DNA from: Palaemon carinicauda
Taxonomy: Eukaryota > Arthropoda > Malacostraca > Decapoda > Palaemonidae
Reading direction: 5' to 3'
Assembly: GCF_036898095.1 (NCBI RefSeq)
Contig: NC_090729.1
Span: 76,572,789 to 76,636,788, forward strand
DNA length: 64,000 nucleotides
Within the stretch, counting starts at the first letter, position 1. The number at the start of each line of letters is the position of its first letter. The notes below the pieces were generated by a model. The model was not told the origin of the DNA. It searched no databases and saw nothing but the letters and a program-made list of their open reading frames with translations. The position numbers and the translations under genes were made by a program. Positions 42,551 through 51,780 of this stretch are shown here, piece after piece.

Positions 42551-44559
42551 AGAGGAAGAGTTCTGGGAACGTCCACCAGCCATTGAAGTACCTCGGTGAA
42601 CCATTCTCTCGCGGGCCAGAGGGGAGCAACTAACGTCAACCTTGTCCCTTCGTGAGAGGCGAACTTCTGCAGTACCTTGTTGACAATCTTGAACGGGGGG
42701 AATGCATAAAGGTCTAGATGGGACCAATCCAGTAGAAAAGCATCTATATGAACTGCTGCTGGGTTCGGGATTGGCGAGCAATAATTTGGGAGCCTCTTGG
42801 TCATCGAGGTTGCAAAGAGATCTATGGTAGGTTGGCCCCATGTGGCCCATAGTCTCTTGCACACATTCTTGTGTAGGGTCCATTCTGTTGGGATGATTTG
42901 ACCCTTCCGACTGAGGCGGTCCGCCATGACATTCATGTTGCCTTGAATGAACCTCGTTTCTAGAGACAGGTTTAGATCTCTTGACCAGGTGAGGAGGTCC
43001 CTTGCGATCTCGTACAACGTCATAGAATGGGTCCCTCCTTGCTTGGAGATGTACGCCAAGGCCGTGGTGTTGTCTGAGTTCACCTCCACCACCTTGCCTA
43101 GAAGGAGGGACTTGAAGCTTTTCAAGGCCAGATGAACTGCCAGTAGCTCCTTGCAGTTGATATGTAACGTTCTTTGATCCGAGTTCCAAGTTCCCGAGCA
43201 TTCCCGACCGTCTAATGTCGCACCCCAGCCCGTGTCCGATGCGTCCGAGAAGAGAACGTGGTTGGGGGTCTGAACAGCCAGGGGCAGACCCTCTCTGAGG
43301 TAGATGTTGTCCTTCCACCAAGTCAGTGATGACTTCATCTTCTCGGAAATGGGGATCGAGACCGCTTCTAGCGTCTTGTCCTTTCTCCAGTGAACAGCTA
43401 GGTGAAATTGAAGGGGACGGAGGTGCAGTCTCCCTAACGCAATGAACTGGTCCAGGGATGAAAGCGTCCCTATCAGACTCATCCACTGTCTGACTGAACA
43501 TCGGTCCTTCTTTAGCATGTTCTGGATGCATCCTTGGGCTTGACTTATTCTGGGGGCCGACGGAAAAGCCCGAAAAGCTTGACTGTGAATCTCCATCCCT
43601 AAGTACACTATAGTTTGGGATGGGACCAGTTGGGACTTTTCCATATTGACCAGGAGACCCAATTCCTTGGTCAGATCTAGAGTCCACTTTAGATTCTCCA
43701 GACAGCGGCGACTGGAAAAAGCTCTTAGAAGCCAGTCGTCCAAATAGAGGGAGGCTCTGATGTCTGCTAAATGCAGGAATTTGGCAATATTCCTCATCAG
43801 TTTCGTAAAGACAAGAGGCGCCGTGCTTAGGCCAAAGCACAGGGCTTGAAATTGGTAGACAACCTTCCCGTAAACAAACCTTAGAAAAGGTTGGGAATCT
43901 GGGTGGATGGGGACGTGAAAGTAAGCGTCCTTTAGGTCTAAAGAGACCATCCAGTCTTCCTTCCTGACCGCTGCTAGAACAGACTTTGTCGTCTCCATGG
44001 CGAACGTCTGCTTTGTGACAAAGACATTCAGAGCACTGACGTCTAGCACCGGTCTCCACCCTCCTGTCTTCTTTACCACTAAGAAGAGACGGTTGTAGAA
44101 GACAGGGGATTGATGGTCCCGGACTTTGACTACCGCTCCCTTTTCTAGTAAGAGAGACACCTCTTGCTTCAAAGCTAGTCTCTTGTCCTCCTCTCTGTAC
44201 CTGGGAGAGAGGTCGATGGGAGACGTTGCTAGAGGGGGTTTGCGTACAAACGGGATCTTGTACCCTTCTCTGAGCAACTTCACAGATTGTGCATCTGCGC
44301 CCCTGTTCTCCCAGGACTGCCAGTAGTTCTTGAGTCTGGCTCCCACTGCTGTCTGAAGAAGGTGGCAGTCAGACTCTGCCTTTAAAGGACTTGGTACCTT
44401 TCTTCTTAATCCCACGTCTCCCTTCGGCACGAGCACCTCCTCTGCTGGAGGCTCTGCCACGAAAGGGCGGAATAAATCTGGACGCTGGAGTGTCCATCCT
44501 GGGTCTAGACACGGTAGGCAAAGGGGTGGCTTTGCGGGCAGATGACGCAACCAGGTCAT
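42310..44559 (-). CDS. Reverse transcriptase-RNase H polyprotein of element A (749 aa)
   Basis: It copies element RNA to DNA and degrades the RNA strand. Polymerase landmarks are GGWRPVLDVSALN (~166), LDLKD (208-212), CFGLSTAP (241-248) and YLDD (272-275). RNase H has Asp439 (FSDAS), Glu471 (CKELL), Asp496 (NSDNTT) and Asp547 (MNVMADRLSR). The next ~200 residues contain TIDLFATSMTKRLPNYCS and LDLYAFPPFKIVNKVL, conserved in element C but without an assigned role. I cannot identify the methylase domain known from Dictyostelium DIRS-1. It starts at an ATG and overlaps the end of gag2 by 191 bases in another frame, so its translation mode is unclear. Confidence 0.92.
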   Translation of the reverse strand: MTWLRHLPAKPPLCLPCLDPGWTLQRPDLFRPFVAEPPAEEVLVPKGDVGLRRKVPSPLKAESDCHLLQTAVGARLKNYWQSWENRGADAQSVKLLREGYKIPFVRKPPLATSPIDLSPRYREEDKRLALKQEVSLLLEKGAVVKVRDHQSPVFYNRLFLVVKKTGGWRPVLDVSALNVFVTKQTFAMETTKSVLAAVRKEDWMVSLDLKDAYFHVPIHPDSQPFLRFVYGKVVYQFQALCFGLSTAPLVFTKLMRNIAKFLHLADIRASLYLDDWLLRAFSSRRCLENLKWTLDLTKELGLLVNMEKSQLVPSQTIVYLGMEIHSQAFRAFPSAPRISQAQGCIQNMLKKDRCSVRQWMSLIGTLSSLDQFIALGRLHLRPLQFHLAVHWRKDKTLEAVSIPISEKMKSSLTWWKDNIYLREGLPLAVQTPNHVLFSDASDTGWGATLDGRECSGTWNSDQRTLHINCKELLAVHLALKSFKSLLLGKVVEVNSDNTTALAYISKQGGTHSMTLYEIARDLLTWSRDLNLSLETRFIQGNMNVMADRLSRKGQIIPTEWTLHKNVCKRLWATWGQPTIDLFATSMTKRLPNYCSPIPNPAAVHIDAFLLDWSHLDLYAFPPFKIVNKVLQKFASHEGTRLTLVAPLWPAREWFTEVLQWLVDVPRTLPLRVDLLRQPHVKKVHPSLHALRLTAFRLSKDSRELEAFRRRQPGRLLEQGGHPLLESTSRSGKSSEAGASRYQYPQPVPL

Positions 44560-45505
44560 GCGTGTCTTTTTGAATCAAGGAGGCAGCAATCTCCTTGATC
44601 AACTCCTCTGGGAAAAGGCACTTTGAGAGAGGAGCAAACATAAGTTCCGATCTCTGACATTGCGTTACTCCAGCTGACAAGAAGGAGCAAAGGTTTTCCC
44701 GTTTCTTGAGGACCCCGGAAACGAACGAAGCCGCAAGCTCACTGGAACCGTCCCGTATGGCCTTGTCCATGCAGGACATAATGAGCATGGAAGTTTCCTT
44801 GTCAGAAGGTGAGGTCTTCCTGCTCAACGTTCCCAAACACCAATCCAAAAAGTTAAAAACCTCGAAGGCTCTGAACACTCCTTTCATCAGATGGTCTAAG
44901 TCTGAAGGAGTCCAACAAATCTTGGAGCGTCTCATGGCTAGCCTGCGGGGAGAGTCTACTAGACTTGAGAAGTCGCCCTGGGCAGAGGCAGGAACTCCCA
45001 AGCCGAGAACTTCTCCCGTGGCATACCAGACGCTCGATCTGGAAGCGAGTTTCGCAGGGGGAAACAAGAATGCTGTCTTCCCAAGGTGCTTTTTGGACTG
45101 CATCCATTCTCCCAACACTCTTAAAGCTCTCTTAGACGAGCGGGCGAGGACGAGCTTCGTAAAGGCAGGCACGGATGACTGCGTGCCTAAAGCGAACTCA
45201 GATGGAGGAGAGCGTGGGGCAGCAGAAACAAACTGATCAGGATACATCTCCTTGAACAGTGCAAGAACTTTCCTAAAGTCCAAGGAGGGAGGCGTGGTCT
45301 TGGGTTCGTCGATGTCCGTATGCGGGTCGTCAAAGTGTGCAGCGTCGTCATCATCAGAGAGTCCATCATCTGAATACTGAGGAGGAAGCGGCAAAGGAGT
45401 AGGAATTGGCTGTTCAGCTGAGTCCGGCAGCACGGGTGCATGCGTGACTGCACTGGACGCAACGTCATGGAACTGTTGGCCAGTCTGTGAGCTGGCAACA
45501 GCCAT
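44369..45505 (-). CDS. Element A second gag-like protein (378 aa)
   Basis: Begins at an ATG and overlaps the end of gag1 by 41 bases in the +1 frame. It opens with an acidic stretch (DDGLSDDDDAAHFDD, about residues 48-62). A conserved core follows with TGEVLGLGVPASAQGDFSSL, a DLDHLMKGVFRAFEVFNFLD block and an IRDGSSELAASFVSGVLKKR block. The tail is very basic and Gly/Arg-rich (FRGRASSRGGARAEGRRG). The core is shared with elements C and D. A capsid or nucleic-acid-binding role is inferred from position before RT and from the basic tail; no named domain is recognised. Confidence 0.75.
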   Translation of the reverse strand: MAVASSQTGQQFHDVASSAVTHAPVLPDSAEQPIPTPLPLPPQYSDDGLSDDDDAAHFDDPHTDIDEPKTTPPSLDFRKVLALFKEMYPDQFVSAAPRSPPSEFALGTQSSVPAFTKLVLARSSKRALRVLGEWMQSKKHLGKTAFLFPPAKLASRSSVWYATGEVLGLGVPASAQGDFSSLVDSPRRLAMRRSKICWTPSDLDHLMKGVFRAFEVFNFLDWCLGTLSRKTSPSDKETSMLIMSCMDKAIRDGSSELAASFVSGVLKKRENLCSFLSAGVTQCQRSELMFAPLSKCLFPEELIKEIAASLIQKDTHDLVASSARKATPLPTVSRPRMDTPASRFIPPFRGRASSRGGARAEGRRGIKKKGTKSFKGRV

Positions 45506-46799
45506 AGCAGCGCGGGGGCGAAAAAGCGTCTACTCCTGACTGTCTAGTCTGCTGTGGGCGAGTAGTGGTAACCACACTGGGTTGCGGAGGTTGACGCACC
45601 GCGTCAAACCAAAACAACTTAGGTTGTTGTTGTAACTCGCGAACGTCAACGGAGGGTTCCGTGCGTCGCTGAACGTCAACGTGCAGCTGGCAGGGTACAC
45701 TGCGCATGGGTGGCGGGACTCTCACAGCTGGAGTGCGGGAGAAGGTAGCCTCAGCGTCCACTGGACGCACAACCGTGGGTGGTTGTAGGCTAGAGGTTGG
45801 TGCAGCGTCAACCTTCTCCGCACGAAAGTCCTGCATTAATGACGTTAACTGCGTCTGCATGGTCTGCAGCAAAGACCACTTAGGATCTACAGTAGCAGGT
45901 GCGGCAACAGACGGTGTTAATGCCTGGTGCGTTACCGCTTTGCCTCTCTTAGGAGGTGTGCAGTCATCGGAAGACTGCAGCGAGTCCGAACTGACCCAGT
46001 GGCTACAACTGGGCCGTTGGACTTGCGCGGAAGGGACCGACTTGCGTTTAAGAGGCCGTGAGACCTTGGTCCATTGTTTCTTTCGAGAAACATCTTCCGC
46101 AGACGAGGAATAAATGGGCTCTCTCGTCTTCTTGTGGGTGGGGCGATCTTGGTAAGATACGTCCGAAACCACGGAGGGAACGTCTGTCCGCTGATTAAAG
46201 CCTGTCGAACCCTTTGGTTGTACGACATTGCTTCTCCCCTGGGCTTGGGAGCTTGCAAGAGGTCCCGGACTGGGAGGACGACAGGTACGAACAGACGCAC
46301 CCTCAAGCGCAACACTAACACTTTCCACAACACTACCACTCACTTTGTCACTACCCACTGCACTCTTACACTTCAACTCCTTGACGTCTGCCATGAGTTG
46401 GTTACGGTCACTCGCCAATGACTCGACTCTCTCACCCAGAGCCTGGATGGCACGCATCATATCTGCCATCGAAGGTTGTTGAGTGCTAGAAGGGGGATCA
46501 GGAGCAACCACTACAGGGGAAGGAATAGGTTGTGGGGCATGAGGAGAGGAAATATCAACGGAGCGAGATGAACTTCTCCTGACTCTATCTCTCTCTAGCC
46601 TACGTGAATATTTCAGGAATTCGAGAAAATCGAATTCCGAAAGCCCAACGCATTCCTCACATCGATCTTCCAATTGACAGGTTTTATCCCGACAATTGGA
46701 ACAAACGGTGTGCGGATCGATAGAGGCCTTCGGAAGACGCCTTGAACAGTCCCTAGCACTACACTTTCTGTATTTAGGGACTTGAGAAGGGTCAGCCAT
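45465..46799 (-). CDS. Element A first gag-like protein with N-terminal Cys/His cluster (444 aa)
   Basis: An ATG-initiated frame just after the leader. Residues 13-53 hold C-x4-C, then DPHT, then C-x2-C-x4-C-x5-C-x2-C (CSNCRDKTCQLEDRCEEC), which is probably zinc-binding. An Arg-rich segment (SRRLERDRVRRSSSR) follows, then a likely coiled coil around ADMMRAIQALGERVESLASD, and long Ser/Pro/Thr-rich low-complexity sequence. The Cys cluster is conserved in elements C and D. An RNA-packaging or assembly role is an inference. Confidence 0.75.
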   Translation of the reverse strand: MADPSQVPKYRKCSARDCSRRLPKASIDPHTVCSNCRDKTCQLEDRCEECVGLSEFDFLEFLKYSRRLERDRVRRSSSRSVDISSPHAPQPIPSPVVVAPDPPSSTQQPSMADMMRAIQALGERVESLASDRNQLMADVKELKCKSAVGSDKVSGSVVESVSVALEGASVRTCRPPSPGPLASSQAQGRSNVVQPKGSTGFNQRTDVPSVVSDVSYQDRPTHKKTREPIYSSSAEDVSRKKQWTKVSRPLKRKSVPSAQVQRPSCSHWVSSDSLQSSDDCTPPKRGKAVTHQALTPSVAAPATVDPKWSLLQTMQTQLTSLMQDFRAEKVDAAPTSSLQPPTVVRPVDAEATFSRTPAVRVPPPMRSVPCQLHVDVQRRTEPSVDVRELQQQPKLFWFDAVRQPPQPSVVTTTRPQQTRQSGVDAFSPPRCYGCCQLTDWPTVP

Positions 46800-47006
46800 C
46801 TTGAATTAGTCAAAGGGGAATTCAAAATCTATCCAAAGTCGTCAACAAATAATCCAAAAATCAATAAAAGAATGCAAGGATGTATTGAAGATAACCTCTG
46901 CAAAGCGAAAGCTAATAACTAGAAATGTGTACTTCACCAAAATCTGTGAAAACCAATCCAGTAAGCAACAGGGAATTTAGTAGGTCTTGCCGGTGGCCCG
47001 ACAGAG

Positions 47007-47182
47007 AGAAAATTGGTTCTTTGTTTACATGGAGTACTAAGTACCTGCTCGACAGATGGCGCTGTTGATGTACACCCCCTCCTGCATAGCGATCGCTGGC
47101 GTATTTTGACCGTAGAGTTTTTCTGTCGGGCAGCAGAGCTGCAGCTGATATAATCACCGGCTAAGTTTAATATTGAAAAATG
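47007..47182 (-). repeat. Right inverted terminal repeat of element A
   Basis: The reverse complement matches the left ITR base for base from ggtgattatatcagctgcag to aaccaattttctc. The last 41 bases (47,142-47,182) also match 40,983-41,023. It lies upstream of gag1 and probably contains the element's promoter, although I see no clear TATA box. Confidence 0.9.
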
Positions 47183-47214
47183 AGAAATAGTAACAAAATA
47201 AGAATTTCTAAAAT

Positions 47215-48580
47215 TAATTGTTTTTTTCTTTCCTAACTATACAAACCCTAGTCCTTTAATAGGAGTGTGCTTTCAGCTTTTCTGTCACTGCAAAATGGGA
47301 CACTGCTCCTGACCAGTGATCCAGCCAAGAGCAGGCCCTGATTGACAGATGTGGCAGCAACTTCCATGTTCTGCATTTTGGATGTAGAGAAAGCAGAAGG
47401 TAGATTGGCCAACTTGTCGCTTGGTACTTGTGGGTACCAGATTGGCAACATCGGGGTCAACAGGCAGAGGAAGCGGGTGAGCCTCAGAATCGACATAAAA
47501 CGTCCTCTGGCAAGAAAGTTGCCCAAGCTGTTGCTATCATTCTTTTAACGTCAGCTAACAACGTTCCTTTGAGACTAATTGTTCGAAACAATAACCCTGT
47601 AAGGATAGAATAAAAGGTCTCGGAAGCCTATCGTGTAAAAGGCAAGTCGTTATACCCAGGGTGCAATGACAGGGGAGGCTGCCTCCATCAAACGGTAGAA
47701 CCGAGTTTAAGGCAATAACCTCGTGGTTTTGTCTTAGTTAGAGCGCATGCTCCAGGACGGCCTACGGCCTTCATGAAGTTTAAACAACACCCATTGAAGT
47801 TCTGTAAAAACTTTTCAGGAACGAGTCTCCCGAAAAGGGTGGTCTCGTTTGTGGGAGTTTGCTTCAAGAATGCCAGACATAATTACCATCGACCGCTTAC
47901 CTGAAGGGGTTGCCATCGAACGCTTTCTCGCTAGTAAGAAAACTACCGTCTAAATCAGGCAAGACCTGCCAGGGAAATGAACTGGAATGAAAAGAATTTT
48001 TTATTCCTCACTCATTTACGTCTGCTAACCAAACCACTCGAAGTGGGAAGGTGGAGGAAAGATGACGGTGGTTCGTTCGAAAACGAAAGGATCGGTGCTG
48101 GCGAAACCAGACTAGCTGATATAGTAATCAGCTGGGAGTGTAGAGTGACATAACAAGTCACACCTTCGGAAGACCCATCCCGTAGGGGGGAGGTCAACCA
48201 TAGAGTTTTCAGAAAACTCTGGATCGCGGAAACCGAGAGATTCGGATGAGAACCTACAGGTTCAGAATCTATTTGTGAATACCTTTCTCACGACCTTAAG
48301 AGATGTTGTGCCGAGAACCCGTAGGAACTCTGTCGCTGATTCCTGACGGAATTTTCAGGAATCGTGTTACATGACCAGGACCCAAAGGAACTGACATAGT
48401 TACCTGTAGAGATTCGTAAACCCTTAGGCAGCAGGCATCCCTCTGTCATCAGAGTAAAACTCTTGATGACGATGGGCGCGCGCAAACAATTCACGGGACG
48501 AGAGTTCGAAAACTCTGTCATGAGAGTAAAACTCTTGTGCACTCATGAACACTTAGCGCAACGAGAGTTTGAAAAACTCT
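47215..48580 (-). other. Decayed DIRS-associated sequence
   Basis: 47,215-47,275 (ctttcctaactatacaaacc...tgtgctttcagctttt) resembles the outer end of the E/F-type left terminal unit. 47,730-47,900 shares blocks with 14,580-14,700. Around 48,450-48,590 a short motif pair (gagagtaaaactcttg and gagagtttgaaaaactctgt) recurs about three times. No frame is recognisable. Confidence 0.4.
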
Positions 48581-48581
48581 G

Positions 48582-49897
48582 TCATAAGAGTTGTTCGTAC
48601 ACTTCAACTGATTGCGTGCGCCTAGTTGTTCGTGCGAGCCACATAAATTTCATAGGTCTAGGCAGACCTTTGCATCGAGAGTCCATTCTAACGGCAGTAC
48701 TTGAAGAAGGTGACTTAGTCCGTCCGCCAACACGTTCATTTTCCCTTGAAACAAATCGAGGGATCAGCGTAACCTGACCAGGAGGTGTAACCACTTTCCC
48801 AGAAGAGTCAACGCTCGCGTAAATACTTGCTGTGCTGTCGAGAGGCCGAAGCAAAGAGCTCGAAACTGGTAGGTCTTGTCCATGAACACAAACTGAAGGT
48901 ATTTCCTGGAGTCCTGGTGAATTAGAATGTGGAAGTATGCGTCCTGCATATCCAGGGATACCATCTAGTCCCCTTGACGAAGGGATTCCAAAACTGAACG
49001 AGTCGTTTCCATATTGAATTTGGTCTTCTGGACGAACAAATTCAGAGTGCTTACATCCAGTACGGGCCTCCAGCCCCCCGATGACTTGGGGACTAAGAAA
49101 AGATGGTTGTAAAAACTCCGAGGATGGTCTGTTGCTTATCTCCTCTATGACTGCTTTCTGCACGAGAATCTCTATTTCTTGGGTTAAGGCTACAAACTTC
49201 TCCGAGCCTGGAGAGCAGGCGGATAATGTGATGGGAACATTGGATAGAGGCGGAGTGTCTTTGAAAGGAATGGAGTAACCGAACCGGAGAACTAGGGTCA
49301 CCCAGGGCTCTGCCCCTCTGCGACTCCATTCCTCCCAAAAATCGCTTAATCTGCCCCCTATCGGAGCATGAAGGATTGAAAAATCACTTGGATGATTTTG
49401 TGTCGGGTTTGGTCGAGGACTTGGTTGGGTGTCGTAAATTCGATCGAGGCCTGACGAACGGTTGGGACCTATCCCCTAGAAATCGTTTCTTCTGCAAGGG
49501 TGATTCCGAGGCGGTAGTCATCACAGTCGAGGGTTTAACCCGCTTAGAAGACTGGGCAAGCAAGTCATTAGTAGATTTCGTTTCCAATGCGGACAGAATC
49601 TGTTTTCGGGAAACAGATGATCCTTGTCGAGAGGAGAAAACAAAAGTGCGGACTTCTGAGGCGAAGCGACTCCTTTCGAAACAAAAGAACACCAGAGCTG
49701 TCTTTTCTTGAGAGTTCCGAATGCAAAGAGAGAGGCCAGCTCATTGCAACCATCTCGAACTGATTTGTCGGCACATGACAAAACCCCAAGCCAGTCCAAG
49801 GCCAGGTCTTCCTGGAGAGTAGGGCAATCCTCTATTTTCGTAACGAGGGCTCCGATCGTCCAGTCCAAGAAACTCATAATTTCTAAAATCTTGAAAA
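48582..49897 (-). pseudogene. DIRS-like element D: 3' part of gag and truncated RT-RNase H
   Basis: From 49,893 leftward the gag core resumes mid-domain (KILEIMSFLDWTIGALVTKI, then RDGCNELASLFAFGTLKKRQ). Polymerase blocks follow: MQDAYFHILIHQDSRKYLQF (a mutated motif A) and ALCFGLSTAQQVFTRALTLL. Near 48,780 the text jumps to the end of RNase H (GKMNVLADGLS), so ~0.8 kb carrying YLDD and most of RNase H is deleted. The recombinase is gone. The upstream half of this gag lies beyond element C, at 56,344. Confidence 0.85.
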
Positions 49898-50240
49898 TGG
49901 AGTTTTTATGATAAAACAAAGTTTTATGAATACTTACCTGGCAGTTATATATATATATAGCTGAGTCTCCAACTGCGGCAGAATTTAATAGAAAATCGCG
50001 GCAACCGCCTTGTGGTGGTTGTGTGGTTAGATGGTTAACAACCCTTACAGAGTGGTACTTGGAATCATTCCCGTTTTCTGTTCCTCAGATTATCTTTGCC
50101 CGACCTGTCTCCTGAGGGGAGGTGGGTGGGCTTTAAAATATATATATAACTGCCAAGTAAGTATTCATAAAACTCTGTTTTATCATAAAAACTCCATTTT
50201 TATGAATAGTACTTATCTGGCAGTTATACATATACAGCTG
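49898..50240 (-). repeat. Left terminal unit of element C
   Basis: Outer arm 49,898-49,955 (tggagtttttatgataaaac...) and inner arm ~50,141-50,195 are inverted copies differing at a few positions. After the inner arm, 50,196-50,240 (atgaatagtacttatctggc) matches the reverse complement of the right end at ~56,290-56,343. The joint between them reads cca-TTTTT-atg, which is the circle junction. Confidence 0.92.
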
Positions 50241-50640
50241 ATTCACACATTTGGAGGAGGGAAACAGACAGAAAAACATAGTTGGGGAAACAACAAAAGA
50301 GTTGTAGGCGAACAAACACCTTGATTCCTTACCTGCTAAGGTAGCTGACTTCAAAGGTAACTGCCTCTAGAGTCGCTTTCCCTTAGGAGTGTTCAGCCAG
50401 GAGTAGACCTGCTACGCTGCAAACAACTCAATCGAGTCTGTCAAAGGGGTAGGACCAACAACTTGACTAGACTTCAGAAACTACCTTCCCATATAATAAA
50501 AACCTGCAACCTTACTAAAGCTAACCACCTAACCTAGCAGAAATAGATATAAACTATCTATCTGGACTGAGGGAACCGTACCCCAAGACGAGGACCTCAG
50601 ACAACCATAAAAAACACAAACCCATATACAAGTACATAAA

Positions 50641-51780
50641 CTAAGGTTGAGTGGGGGTAGTAACTCCTTTGCCTAATACAGTAGCTGCAGCTACGTATGG
50701 GCCCAAGGTATAACACTTGTCATAGTCCACTCTTACCTCTCTGAGGTAATGAGAAGCGAAGACAGAGTTGCTCCTCCAGAACGTTGCGTCCATGATCTGC
50801 TTAACTGACATATTTTTCCGGTATGCCAGCGAAGCAGCAATGGCCCTTACTTTTAACAGGGTGAAGTTTTCTTCCTCACAAAAGAGGTGGGCTTCCCTAA
50901 TAGTTTCCCTCAGGAAAAAGGACAAAGAATTCTTTGACAGGGGTTTTTGAGGATCCTTCACCGAACACCATAAGGAGTTGGAAGCACCCCTCACGCTCTT
51001 AGTGAGGGCCAAATAAGCCTTGAGACCCCTAACCGGGCAGAGGAGGCTTTCCTGTTCCTGACCCACTAGATTCGTGAGGTTAGGGACTTCAAAAGTCCTG
51101 GGCCAGGGTTTCGAAGGGTTCTCATTCTTGGCGAGAAAGTCGAACCTCAAGGCACAAACCGCTCCATTTAGGGTGAAGCCTACACGCTTCTCGATTGCCT
51201 GGACCTCGCTGATCCTCCTGGCAGTTGCTAGAGTCCAAAGGAAGAGGGTTTTCTTAGTCACATCTCGCAGAGAAGCTTGCGAGATAGGCTCAAACTTCCT
51301 GGAGCACAAAAACTTAAGCACCACATCCAGGTTCCAAGAAGGGGGTCTTAAGTGTACCTGCTTCGTTGTCTCAAAAGTCCTAATGAGGTCCTGCAAGTCC
51401 TTATTCTGAGATAACTCTAAGCCTCTATGCCTAAAGACGGTTGAGAGCATGCTCCTGTATCCTTTAATGGTAGATACAGCCAGCTTAGCATCCTGCCTGA
51501 GGTACAAAAGAAAGTCTGCAATCTGGCTTAGAGAGGTAGAGGACGAGGAAACCTTGCGCCTCCTGCACCAAGCTCTAAAGGTCTCCCACTTCGACTGGTA
51601 GACTCTTTGTGAAGAGTTCCTCCTTGCCCTGGCAATAGCTTTCGCCGCTTGTGCCGAAAAGCCTCGAGATCTAACAAGCTTCTCGACAGTCTGAAGGCAG
51701 TCAGATTGAGAGCGAGGGGGTTTTGGTGAAATCTCTCGAAGTGGGGTTGTCTGAGAAGATCTGGACTTGCCGGGAGTCTT
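50641..51780 (-). pseudogene. DIRS tyrosine recombinase of element C, lacking the HxxR box
   Basis: Open to its stop at 50,641 and closely similar to the element A enzyme: DCLQTVEKLVRSRGFSAQAA, YQSKWETFRAWCRR, Arg in ATARRISEVQAI, FWRSNS, and Tyr in SHYLREV. Where A reads KVRTHEVRAVATS, C reads KVRAIAAS. Five codons including His and the second Arg are missing without a frame change (near 50,845-50,855). Strand-exchange activity should be lost. As in A, the frame stays open upstream, here to about 53,277. Confidence 0.88.

Larger units (their letters stand above)
40684..47182 (-). mobile_element. DIRS-like tyrosine-recombinase retrotransposon A, apparently intact (~6.5 kb)
   Basis: Right to left: right terminal repeat, ~205-base leader, gag1, gag2, RT-RNase H, tyrosine recombinase, ~390-base 3' region and left terminal unit. 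There is no integrase, protease or direct LTR, which separates it from Gypsy/Copia elements. The ITR copies (40,731-40,883 and ~47,007-47,160) look identical over ~153 bases, indicating recent insertion. Catalytic residues for polymerase, RNase H and recombinase are all present. The empty site would read gatttaaaatg-agaaatag, with no target duplication. Confidence 0.93.

Noticed and set aside
42947..43135. Plus-strand frames inside the RT and recombinase genes
   Set aside because: Shadows of well-supported minus-strand coding sequence.
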